12,758 nt of DNA, from the NCBI GenBank assembly GCA_002479245.1, contig DLMG01000343.1, positions 1 through 12,758 on the forward strand, in the 5' to 3' direction. A program made the translations under genes and the position numbers. Position 1 is the first letter of the stretch, and every line of letters starts with the position of its first letter. The DNA comes from Verrucomicrobia subdivision 3 bacterium UBA7542 (GTDB lineage: Bacteria; Verrucomicrobiota; Verrucomicrobiia; Limisphaerales; UBA11358). The notes under the pieces are model-generated. The model made no database searches, was not told the origin of the DNA, and worked only from the letters and a program-made list of their open reading frames with translations. Of the stretch, positions 1 through 6,896 are shown piece after piece.

Positions 1-293
1 CCTTATCCACTGTGGGCGCAGGAGACTTGAGGGGTTCCAACCTTAGTACGAGAGGACCGGGTTGGACGCACTTCTGGTGTGGCAATTGTCGCGTCAGCGG
101 CATCGTTGCGTAGCCATGTGCGGAAGAGATAAGCGCTGAAAGCATCTAAGTGCCAAGCTCATCCCAAGATAATGTCTCCCGGGGCGCAAGCCCCCTAAAG
201 ACCACGGGCAGACCACCCGTTTGATAGGCCAGAGGTGTAAGCGTTGTAAGACGTTTAGCCGACTGGTACTAATCGGTCGTGCGGCTTGATCGC
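1..293 (+). rRNA. 23S ribosomal RNA, 3' end (partial)
   Basis: This is the 3'-terminal ~290 nt of the large-subunit rRNA (domain VI), entering from the left edge. The universally conserved sarcin-ricin loop, AGTACGAGAGGACCGG, is at 45-60. Further landmarks are GCGGAAGAGATAAG near 120, GCTGAAAGCATCTAAG near 136, GATAGGCC near 222 and GGTACTAATCGG near 263, all in the order found in bacterial 23S. The exact mature 3' end is uncertain. By alignment from memory with E. coli it falls near 288-294. The last bases, ATCGC (289-293), could also pair with GCGAT at 324-328, so the end may sit in a local processing hairpin. Identity is very secure; only the end point is approximate. Confidence 0.97.
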
Positions 294-507
294 TTTTCTT
301 TTTCTTCTTTGAAGAGGAAGAATGCGATTTAAAACTCACGAAAAGTAAATGCCCGGCAACCCTGTGTGCAGTTTTCAGAGAATATCGGGCGGTGACAAGT
401 GACGTGTGACACGTGACAAGTTGCCGCTGAAGTTTGCTCTTTAACAATTTCGGGCTCGTACGGCATTTGACGGCTTTCCCGTCACTTGCCACTCGACACC
501 CGTCACA
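294..507 (+). other. 23S-5S internal transcribed spacer
   Basis: This 214-nt spacer between 23S and 5S contains no tRNA that I can fold. From left to right it holds a 10-bp stem (299-308 with 313-322, loop TTGA, two G-U pairs) just after the 23S end. Next comes a 13-nt inverted repeat ACGTGTGACACGT (402-414) flanked by two direct copies of GTGACAAGT (392-400 and 413-421). Then there is a boxA-like antitermination motif (435-447, listed separately) and short GTCAC-containing repeats near 480-506. The first stem is a plausible RNase III-type processing structure, which is an inference. The remainder is presumably removed during rRNA maturation. Confidence 0.75.
435..447 (+). promoter_or_regulatory. 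boxA-like rRNA antitermination site
   Basis: TGCTCTTTAACAA matches, base for base as I recall it, the boxA of enterobacterial rRNA operons. There the nascent RNA is bound by NusB/NusE (S10) to make RNA polymerase resistant to Rho termination. In E. coli it lies in the leader and the 16S-23S spacer. Here it lies between 23S and 5S, about 60 nt before 5S. The sequence match is seen directly; function at this position is inferred. Confidence 0.6.
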
Positions 508-509
508 TT

Positions 510-624
510 TTTGGTGGCCATAAAGCTGTGGTCCGACCCGATCCCATTCCGAACTCGGCCGTCAAACACAGTCTTGCCGATGGTAGTAGTCCTATAGGTT
601 CTGCGAGAGTAGGTAGCCGCCAGT
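510..624 (+). rRNA. rrf: 5S ribosomal RNA
   Basis: This is the complete 5S rRNA gene of about 115 nt, third gene of the rRNA operon. Helix I is formed by TGGTGGC (512-518) and GCCGCCA (616-622). Conserved internal elements are GGTCCGACCCGATCCCATTCC, CCGAACTCGG (loop C region), GCCGATGGTAGT and TGCGAGAGTAGG near the 3' end, all in the standard order. A strong intrinsic terminator follows 9 nt later. The exact ends are uncertain by a few bases because the U-rich flanks can fray. A second copy of its last ~28 nt occurs at 3402-3430. Confidence 0.96.
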
Positions 625-637
625 TTTTCAATAAAAA
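599..637 (+). repeat. Direct repeat copy 1: 3' end of 5S plus flank
   Basis: These 39 bases, covering the last ~27 nt of 5S and its downstream A-rich flank, recur without a mismatch at 3402-3440 in the same orientation, 2,803 bp away. Similarity resumes after one base through the stem of the following terminator. The two copies bracket the 809-residue protein gene. Confidence 0.95.
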
Positions 638-663
638 CCCGGAGAAAATTCTCCGGGTTTTTT
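633..663 (+). terminator. Intrinsic terminator of the rRNA operon
   Basis: The stem CCCGGAG (638-644) pairs with CTCCGGG (651-657) across a six-base loop, followed by a run of six T (658-663) and preceded by five A (633-637). It ends rRNA transcription. Because it has an A-run on one side and a T-run on the other, it should also work on the minus strand, stopping transcripts of the convergent gene that ends at 708. Confidence 0.93.
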
Positions 664-707
664 GCTTTTAACTTAGGACAGCGCGTCTCACCTGTCTCAA
701 GCATAAA

Positions 708-3137
708 TCATGGCTCCACGGGAAGCGGCAGGTATTCCGGCGGGAGATCTTTTATGGTCAAATCCCCGTAAATGACCCGATAACTCTTTGCGCCTTTCAA
801 CTTGTACCAGCAGACGATGTGATCCTTGTCGCCGAGTTTGACGCTCTTGCCCAAATACCGAAAGCTGTTCTCTTCCGTGTTGTTTTTGATGAAGTGATCT
901 GCAGGCGAAACCAGGCCAAAAGCATTGTAATGATTCTGTGCCGCCTCAAGCTTTTGCTCTATTGTGGTGCGTTCGTCTTTTGGCGTCGTCCAGAGTTTGG
1001 TCCACAGGTCAAAGCTGAGTGGAGAATCGAATTGATCAGGAAACGTCTTGTTGTTGACGTCTGCTACGATGGCAAAATAGTCAATGACCTCCTGCTCCGT
1101 AACCTGGGGAAGTGGAGGCTGAACCCAATTTTCGACGACATAACCCTTGGGCGGTTCCAGCAGGAATAGCGAGTCGTCCAATTCTGCATCAAAGACGATG
1201 TCATAATTAATACACCCTGCGCATTCCCCATAGGACCATTCTTTTTCGGGTGGATTGTGGCACGCGGGATCCTTATCTGGATCAAAAACGTCGCTTCCAG
1301 GTTGGTGAAACTCGACCAGTTGTTTGGTTTTCTGATTAATCCAGACGTCCCAACTGATGTTCTGTCCTTTGATGTCAACCGCGAAACGGAACTCGTCTTT
1401 GATGAAATGTCGGAAGACGTTGACTTCTCCCGTGGTTGTCTGTCGTGTTTCCACCCATTGAAGGTTTTCCTTTTTCATCGCCTCGGTGATCCAAACAAAC
1501 GGCCCGCGCGGGTCCTGCGGTAACTGTTCGGGTGGTATCTGCTCGCTTTCCGAAAGCCGTGCTTTCTTCTGATTAGGCCACCATTTCAATTGCCGTCGGT
1601 GGACGGCGTCCGAGATTTCAAAATAGTGGATTTGACTCCGATCATCGTGATAAGTCATTCGGTATAGGCCCGGGGGTTTGAAAGCGAGTTGTTGGTTCGC
1701 AGCGATACTCACCCACGACCGCTTGCCATCCTTGCTGAAGCGGCGTTCGTAAAAAATGGTTTTCCAGGTGATGCCCGTGCCTTTGGCAACCGTGTTGCTC
1801 TGGGCGTCCGCCAGCGTGAGACGGATTGCGCCAAGCTCCTCCGGCGAGAGATCTTTCACGGTTAAATCCCCGTAAACGACCCGGTAGCTCGTTGCGCCTT
1901 TCAGCTTGTACCAGCAGACGATGCGATCCTTGTCCCCAAGTTTGATGCCTTTGCCCAAATACCGAAAACTGTTCTCTTCCGTGCTGTTTCTGATGAAGGG
2001 GTTCACCGGGGCACCCGGGCCATAATTGAGGAAGCGTTGTTGCGCCTCCATGAACTTTCGGTCGAATACGGTTTTCAGCGGATTGCCCCAGGCCTGTAAC
2101 GACTGGAAATTGTCAAAGCTAAATTCAACCTGATCGGGAAACGTCTTCTCGTTGTATTCAGCCGCGATATTCAGATAGTCAATGACATCCTGTTCTGTGA
2201 ATGGAGGCGGGCGTTCGACGACATAGCCCTCGGGCGGTTTCAAACGGAAGAGCGTGTCGTCCAATTCCACGTCAAAGGCGATGTCATAACTAATGATTCC
2301 CGCCAGATCCGGGGGGGAAGGCTCTTTTTCTGGCGGGTTATCGCGCGCCGGATCGGTTTCCGGATCAAAAATGTCTCTTCCTGGAATGTGGATTTCAACC
2401 GGTCGTTTGGTCCTCTGATCAATCCAGACGTCACAACTCGCATTGCGTTCTTTGTCGAAAAGGCGGAAGACATCGACCGTGCCCGTCGCGGTCTTTCGCG
2501 TTTCCACCCATTGCGGGTTTTCCTTTTTCATCGCCTCGAAAACCCTAACGAACGGCCCCCGCGGGTCGGACCATAACTGTCCGGATGACCTTTGTTCAAA
2601 GGATGAGAATTGTTCAATATCCGTGAGGCGTGCTTTCTTTTTATCGGGCAAGCATATCAATTTCCGCCCGCGCACAGTATCCGTGATTGTCACCCGGCAG
2701 ATTTGCCCTTGAGCGTCAATTTCGGTTTCCCGGTACCAGCCAGGCGGTTGGTATGCCTCTTGCAGGATCGGCTGGATCACCAGCGACTTCCGCTTGTTAT
2801 CGGTGCTGGTTTTGTACAAATAGACGATCCTCTTCCAGGTGATGCCCGAGCCCGGCGCGACGACCGGGCTTTGGTTTGCGGCCAGAATGGATTCCACCTG
2901 CGCCTTCAGTTTCGGCCAACTGGCGCAGCCGTATTCGCGGGCGATTACCAGTTGCGCATCCGCGAGTGTGAAGCGGGCAGTGCGCAGTTCCTCCGGTGAA
3001 TGTTTGTGCCAATCGGGATGGTATTCCTGAATGCGCCGGAGAACGTCCGGATCGCCGGTCGGTCGGGATTTGAATAGGTCTTTGGCCTGTTTCTTGAGTT
3101 GCTCAAGACTTGGCCGGACCGGAAGCGACTTTGACAT
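708..3137 (-). CDS. Tandem-duplicated protein of unknown function with LolA/RseB-like halves
   Basis: This 809-residue protein has no signal peptide or membrane segment. Residues 8-85 (RPSLEQLKKQAKDL, SPEEL, FTLADAQLVIAREYG, SWPKLKA) form a helical module that I know from the front of many Verrucomicrobia/Acidobacteria ankyrin proteins, but no ankyrin repeats follow. The rest is two homologous halves, about 96-445 and 453-800. Each starts G[ST]GITWK, continues through PPG.YR, a KKARL strand, DPRGPFV, EAMKKEN.QWVETR, a DVWI(D/N)Q.TK strand, ELDD.LF.L.PP.GYVVE and NSFRYLGK.(I/V)KLGDKD, and closes with CWYKLKGA.SYRV.YGDLT.KDL. The first part of each half resembles LolA/RseB-type periplasmic beta-sheet proteins; this is inference from motif rhythm. 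Residues 431-446 (SPEEL..IRLTLADAQ) copy residues 47-62 and mark the duplication joint. The start is ATG with GAAAGG 4 nt upstream. It converges on the rRNA operon. Function unknown. Confidence 0.88.
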   Translation of the reverse strand: MSKSLPVRPSLEQLKKQAKDLFKSRPTGDPDVLRRIQEYHPDWHKHSPEELRTARFTLADAQLVIAREYGCASWPKLKAQVESILAANQSPVVAPGSGITWKRIVYLYKTSTDNKRKSLVIQPILQEAYQPPGWYRETEIDAQGQICRVTITDTVRGRKLICLPDKKKARLTDIEQFSSFEQRSSGQLWSDPRGPFVRVFEAMKKENPQWVETRKTATGTVDVFRLFDKERNASCDVWIDQRTKRPVEIHIPGRDIFDPETDPARDNPPEKEPSPPDLAGIISYDIAFDVELDDTLFRLKPPEGYVVERPPPFTEQDVIDYLNIAAEYNEKTFPDQVEFSFDNFQSLQAWGNPLKTVFDRKFMEAQQRFLNYGPGAPVNPFIRNSTEENSFRYLGKGIKLGDKDRIVCWYKLKGATSYRVVYGDLTVKDLSPEELGAIRLTLADAQSNTVAKGTGITWKTIFYERRFSKDGKRSWVSIAANQQLAFKPPGLYRMTYHDDRSQIHYFEISDAVHRRQLKWWPNQKKARLSESEQIPPEQLPQDPRGPFVWITEAMKKENLQWVETRQTTTGEVNVFRHFIKDEFRFAVDIKGQNISWDVWINQKTKQLVEFHQPGSDVFDPDKDPACHNPPEKEWSYGECAGCINYDIVFDAELDDSLFLLEPPKGYVVENWVQPPLPQVTEQEVIDYFAIVADVNNKTFPDQFDSPLSFDLWTKLWTTPKDERTTIEQKLEAAQNHYNAFGLVSPADHFIKNNTEENSFRYLGKSVKLGDKDHIVCWYKLKGAKSYRVIYGDLTIKDLPPEYLPLPVEP

Positions 3138-3401
3138 ATAACCTTTCTGCTATCGCCCGTAGTCCGCTGTCAGGCAGCATCAAGGTTGTTGTTATGACAC
3201 CAACACTGCTAAAGGTGGGCTCAGCCCTTTCCGCGGACTCGGATGCGTCCTGAACGCAATGCAAATCAACCACGCGTCATCGTGTGTGTCAAGTGGATTG
3301 ATTTGCAGGCATGGCATGAAACGCAGCCTTGAATTTTCATCATCGGCGGGCCCTTTCTTGCCATCGTTCAACTGACAATCCTTAACTTCTTCAACCGTTG
3401 C
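3138..3401. other. Non-coding gap with a long hairpin
   Basis: I find no convincing gene here. The only open stretch long enough to notice, 80 codons on the minus strand, runs through the 5S-like remnant and lacks a start signal. The notable structure is a stem of GCAAATCAACCAC (3261-3273) with 3293-3306 (GTGGATTGATTTGC): 13 pairs, one bulged A at 3297, and a 19-nt loop. A smaller palindrome, GGGCTCAGCCC, lies near 3218-3228. The promoter of the minus-strand 809-residue protein must lie here, but no clear -35/-10 pair is visible. Confidence 0.5.
3261..3306. repeat. Imperfect inverted repeat (hairpin)
   Basis: Thirteen complementary bases, one bulge and a 19-nt loop make this the strongest stem in the gap. 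It lies inside the interval bounded by the two copies of the 5S end, upstream of the minus-strand gene. It has no T-run, so it is not a typical terminator. Role unknown. Confidence 0.6.
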
Positions 3402-3430
3402 TTCTGCGAGAGTAGGTAGCCGCCAGTTTT
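3402..3430 (+). pseudogene. 5S rRNA 3'-end remnant
   Basis: The sequence TTCTGCGAGAGTAGGTAGCC and onward is identical to the last part of the intact 5S gene (599-627), and identity continues through the flank to 3440. Nothing upstream of 3402 resembles the remaining ~90 nt of 5S: the AACTCGG core and the helix I partner are absent. It therefore cannot make a 5S RNA. The following terminator is also homologous to the one after the real 5S. It is either what is left of a second rRNA operon end or a target-site duplication made when the intervening DNA arrived. Confidence 0.92.
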
Positions 3431-3435
3431 TCAAT

Positions 3436-3468
3436 AAAAAGCCGGAGGAAATTTTCTCCGGCTTTTTT
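3436..3468. terminator. Bidirectional intrinsic terminator, homologous to the rRNA one
   Basis: The stem GCCGGAG (3441-3447) pairs with CTCCGGC (3456-3462), followed by six T (3463-3468) and preceded by five A (3436-3440). It is a diverged copy of the terminator at 633-663. The outermost pair has switched from C-G to G-C with both sides changed, so the stem is intact. On the minus strand it lies 44 nt beyond the glycosidase stop codon and probably ends that transcript. Confidence 0.88.
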
Positions 3469-3511
3469 GTTTTCAGCTTTTGAAGTCAGCACAATCCGCG
3501 TAATCCACGGT

Positions 3512-5545
3512 TCATTTCAACGTCCACACACAACTGTCGCTCAATTTCTTTCCATCACGCTCCGCTTTGGCTGCGATCTGGTTTTCGCCGGGCTTTAAGG
3601 TGACGTTCTTCCAAATGAACACGCAGTTTGTGCCATCGCTGGGTTTGCCTTGCGAAACGCCATTGAGCAGCAGTTCCACTTCCTTCGCGTTGGAATAAAT
3701 TTTCACGTCCGTCGCCGCATTGGTGCGTTCCGTGAAACGGCGGCTGGTGATGTAAACCATCGGTTCATCCGACCAGTTCGCCTGGTAAAAATAAAATGCG
3801 TCCTTCTTTGTCTGGCGGTCGTACGTCACCAGACCCTTGTCGTTGCGTCCGGGAATACTGCCTTCGTGGCGCGTGCTGACGGCAAAGTCGAACATGTTCC
3901 AGACGAATGTGCCCCACACGAATGGCCGCTGTTTCATTGCCGCCCATGCGGCTTCGTGAACTTCAGCCTGCCATTCCTCGGGATGCCATTGGCCGTCGGT
4001 CTTCGGTTGTTTCGGATTTTGCTCGTGTTGGGTGGTGTTCGCGCCCGCGCCGTATTCGCTCACACAAAAACCGCCATGCCGGCTGGTATCGCGCAACCGG
4101 TCCAGGTCGCGGCCAAAATCATCTTTTGTTCCACGATACCAGCCCGGATAAAGGTTCCAGCCGAGCAGGTCGGGAATTTTGTTCATTTGTGGAAGTTTAT
4201 CCGTGCAGGTGGCGGCAATGGTTGGACGCGTCGGGTCTTCGCTGTGCGCGACATTGTTCATGTCCTGCAATTCGCGGTGCGGATCGGAAGTATCCCTGAG
4301 CGCAACTTCGTTGAACAGGCTCCAGACAAAAATGGAAGGATGATTGATGTTTTGCCGGATGAGATCGAGCAACTGGTTGCGTGAGGTTTCTTCAAATGCC
4401 GGCGACGCATTGATTTCATTCACCTGCGGCAGTTCCGCCCAGACGAGGATGCCCGCCCGGTCACACAAGCTGTAAAAATAATCGCTGTGCTGGTAATGCG
4501 CGCAACGGATAACGGTGCAGCCCATTTCGGAAATCAGCCGGATGTCCTCGTCCATGTCCGCCTCGGAAATCGCCCAGCCCTTGTTGAACCGGTCCTGATG
4601 CCGGTCCACGCCGTGCAGATGATAGGGCTGGCCGTTCAGGAAAAATCCCTTGTCGGGATCCACCGAATAAAATCGCAGGCCCAGCGGTTGCCCGATCGAA
4701 TCCACCACGCCATTCGCCGAACGCAATTCCACGACCGCTTTGTAAAGATACGGATCCTGGCGTCCATTCCACAGATGCGGGTTGGGCACCACCACCTGCA
4801 CCGAATACGGCGCGGTCACATTGGCCGCGAGCTGGATGGATTGTTCGCTCTTCGTCACCAGCTTGCCGCCGGCATCGAACACGCTGGCGGCCAGCGTCAG
4901 CGGCTGTTTCTGGAGAGTGCCGTTGGAAATCTGCGCGGTTACGTCAATCACCGCCTGCTTTTTTGTGACGCGGGTCTGGAGCCAGGCGACGCCGGGTGAG
5001 CCGTGGTCAGTAGGCGTGAAATTTTCCCCGCTCGTTTCGATCAAATGCACCGGACGATAAATCCCGCCATAGACCGAAAAATCGCCGCTCAACGGCGCAA
5101 TGTCCGGCTCCCACTGGTTGCTTACCCGCACGGCAAGCAGGTTGGTGCCGGTGGCGGACAGATTGGTGGTGATCTCAAAGGCGAAGGCACCGAAGGCACC
5201 GCGATGTTCGCCGAGCCGTTCGCCGTTCAAATATACGTCGGTCACCGAACTGGCCGCCTCGAACCGCAGAAAATAGCGTTTGCCCGCTTCCGGTGTGCCG
5301 GGGTTCAGGTCCCGCCGGTACCAGCCAGACCCGCGATAAAAATCCTTTCCCCGTTGCGCTTCTTCCCAGCCCCAATTGTGCGGAATGGAAACCGCCTGCC
5401 AGTCGCCGTCGTTGAAGTTCGATTGCTCTGCGTTGGTGACCTCGCCCGATTTAAACCGCCAGCCGGAATCGAGCAGCGTGCTTTCGCGTGCAAACAGGTT
5501 GAAGGAGAAGCCGAGTGCCATAATGAAAATGGAAAACTTGCGCAT
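3512..5545 (-). CDS. Secreted glycoside hydrolase family 2 (beta-galactosidase-like)
   Basis: This 677-residue exported glycosidase probably cleaves beta-galactosides, beta-glucuronides or related plant/algal oligosaccharides in the periplasm. Residues 1-19 (MRKFSIFIMALGFSFNLFA) form a signal peptide. Domains in order are a GH2 sugar-binding jelly roll (~25-170, with GSGWYRRDL and VYLNGERLGEHRGAF), an Ig-like domain (~185-290), and a TIM barrel (~295-590, with HGVDRHQD and NHPSIFVWSLFNE). The C-terminal beta domain (~597-677, LLLNGVSQG) is like DUF4982. In the WSLFNEV motif Glu413 is the expected acid/base, and in CVSEYGAGA Glu497 is the expected nucleophile; both are present. I chose the ATG at 5545 because it starts the signal peptide. 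The frame is open further upstream but only across rmuC coding sequence. The start lies 19 nt after the rmuC stop, so it is probably co-transcribed. Substrate cannot be fixed from sequence. Confidence 0.93.
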   Translation of the reverse strand: MRKFSIFIMALGFSFNLFARESTLLDSGWRFKSGEVTNAEQSNFNDGDWQAVSIPHNWGWEEAQRGKDFYRGSGWYRRDLNPGTPEAGKRYFLRFEAASSVTDVYLNGERLGEHRGAFGAFAFEITTNLSATGTNLLAVRVSNQWEPDIAPLSGDFSVYGGIYRPVHLIETSGENFTPTDHGSPGVAWLQTRVTKKQAVIDVTAQISNGTLQKQPLTLAASVFDAGGKLVTKSEQSIQLAANVTAPYSVQVVVPNPHLWNGRQDPYLYKAVVELRSANGVVDSIGQPLGLRFYSVDPDKGFFLNGQPYHLHGVDRHQDRFNKGWAISEADMDEDIRLISEMGCTVIRCAHYQHSDYFYSLCDRAGILVWAELPQVNEINASPAFEETSRNQLLDLIRQNINHPSIFVWSLFNEVALRDTSDPHRELQDMNNVAHSEDPTRPTIAATCTDKLPQMNKIPDLLGWNLYPGWYRGTKDDFGRDLDRLRDTSRHGGFCVSEYGAGANTTQHEQNPKQPKTDGQWHPEEWQAEVHEAAWAAMKQRPFVWGTFVWNMFDFAVSTRHEGSIPGRNDKGLVTYDRQTKKDAFYFYQANWSDEPMVYITSRRFTERTNAATDVKIYSNAKEVELLLNGVSQGKPSDGTNCVFIWKNVTLKPGENQIAAKAERDGKKLSDSCVWTLK

Positions 5546-5564
5546 GAATGAATCATGCCATGAA

Positions 5565-6893
5565 CTAACCCGGCGGCAAGCGCAACGTCGAATCCAGCGG
5601 CTGAACATCCGGCAATTGTTTCGCCGAACTCGCCCCGCCGAGCTCCGCGAGCCGTTCGCCGGCGGGGCGCACGCGGGTTTGAAAACTCGCCGCCGCGTCG
5701 TTGAAGGCCGTGTTCGCCCGTTCCAGCCCGGCGCGGATTTTTTCGAAGTGTTCGGTGAATTTGACCACGCGCGAATAAAATTCCTGCGCGGCTTCGGCGA
5801 TTTTCTGGGCATTTTCCGTCTGCGCGTGCTGCTGCCAGCTTACGCTCACCGACCGCAACAGCGCGATGAGCGATGCCGGCGTCGCCAGCAAAATCCGCTT
5901 CTCCGCCGCCCAGATAATCAGATCATGGTCGCCTTCGAGCGCCGCGCTGAACAGCGATTCCGCCGGCACGAACAGCACCACGTAATCCAGCGCGTTCGGG
6001 AACTGGCTCGGATAATCGCGGTCGGCGAGCGCCTTGATGGTCGCCTTCAATTTTGCCGCGTGTGCGGCCAGAGCTTCCGCGCGTTTGGCGTCGTCCGCCG
6101 ATTCCAGCGCATTAAGAAAGTCAAAGTCCGGCACCTTGGCGTCCACGATTATAAAGCGGTCGCCGGGCAGCCGCACCACCAGGTCCGGCCGGTTTTCACC
6201 AGCTTGCGTTTGCTCCGAGAAATCGCAGTGTGCGCTCATGCCCGCCGCTTCCACGACGCGCCGCAAGGTTTCCTCGCCCCAGCGCCCGCGCGCCTGATTG
6301 GAACTCAACACGCGCCGGAATTGCAAGGTTTCCGAGGCGAGTGACTGGCTTTGTTGCGAAAGCAATTCCAGTTGCTTCTTCACTTCGCCGAGCGTGGACG
6401 ATTGCGCGGCTTCGCTTTGCTGCAACCGTTTCTGATAGGTTTCGAGCTGCTGCTTCAGCGGCTCGACCAGGGTTTTAATTGCCTCCTGCCGCTGTGCCAG
6501 ATCGCCCTTGGCTGTTTCCTGAAGTTTTCCGAAACTCTGTTCCGCCAGTCGCAGAAACTCCGGCGCCGTCTGCTTCAACGCATCCGCGCTCAACGCCTTG
6601 AACGCTTCACGCAGGTCAATCAACGTCTTGTCCTGCAACGCGCGCTGTTCCACCAGCATTTTTTCTGACGCGGCGTGTCTGGCTTCCGCCGCCGCGCGGG
6701 CGTTGCCCGTTTCAGTCAATTGCGCGCGGATCTGGGTGAGTTCGGTTTCACGCTGGCTGACTTGCTGGCGCAATTCGTTTTCCAGCCGCGAGTCCGGCAC
6801 GGCAGCGCGCCCACGACCTTTGAGCCAGCCGAAGAAAAATCCCAACAAGCCTCCAATGACGAGGCCGATTCCTATGTAAGCTCCGTTAGACAT
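5565..6893 (-). CDS. rmuC: RmuC family DNA recombination protein
   Basis: RmuC limits DNA rearrangements such as inversion between short inverted repeats, and is predicted to be a PD-(D/E)XK-type nuclease. This copy has 442 residues, close to the usual size. An N-terminal membrane helix (residues 6-24) is followed by a long coiled coil (~35-190). The conserved RmuC core holds GRWGEETLRRVVEAAGM (203-219), RPDLVVRLPG (235-244), IIVDAKVP (248-255) and LFVPAES (307-313). Glu207, Asp237, Asp251 and Lys253 are plausible catalytic residues by family logic. The ATG lies 3 nt after the upstream gene's TGA with no clear Shine-Dalgarno, so translation is probably coupled. In a window rich in inverted repeats its presence is apt but not evidence of a link. 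Confidence 0.96.
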   Translation of the reverse strand: MSNGAYIGIGLVIGGLLGFFFGWLKGRGRAAVPDSRLENELRQQVSQRETELTQIRAQLTETGNARAAAEARHAASEKMLVEQRALQDKTLIDLREAFKALSADALKQTAPEFLRLAEQSFGKLQETAKGDLAQRQEAIKTLVEPLKQQLETYQKRLQQSEAAQSSTLGEVKKQLELLSQQSQSLASETLQFRRVLSSNQARGRWGEETLRRVVEAAGMSAHCDFSEQTQAGENRPDLVVRLPGDRFIIVDAKVPDFDFLNALESADDAKRAEALAAHAAKLKATIKALADRDYPSQFPNALDYVVLFVPAESLFSAALEGDHDLIIWAAEKRILLATPASLIALLRSVSVSWQQHAQTENAQKIAEAAQEFYSRVVKFTEHFEKIRAGLERANTAFNDAAASFQTRVRPAGERLAELGGASSAKQLPDVQPLDSTLRLPPG

Positions 6894-6896
6894 GGT

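Noticed and set aside
3138..3401. tRNA or small RNA gene in the gap
   Set aside because: No cloverleaf or promoter-hairpin-terminator series can be assembled; the single long stem lacks a T-run.
3192..3434. 80-codon minus-strand open frame in the gap after the 809-residue protein gene
   Set aside because: It starts inside the 5S-like remnant, has no ribosome site and no similarity to any family I know.
5546..5812. Upstream in-frame extension of the GH2 gene by 89 codons
   Set aside because: It lies entirely over the rmuC 3' end in another frame, is Arg/Pro/Ser-rich like antisense-type translation, and would bury the clear signal peptide beginning at 5545.
5376..6344. 322-codon open frame on the plus strand
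   Set aside because: It is antisense to the GH2 start and rmuC, has Arg/Gln-rich low-information content and no recognisable motif; rmuC on the other strand is unmistakable.
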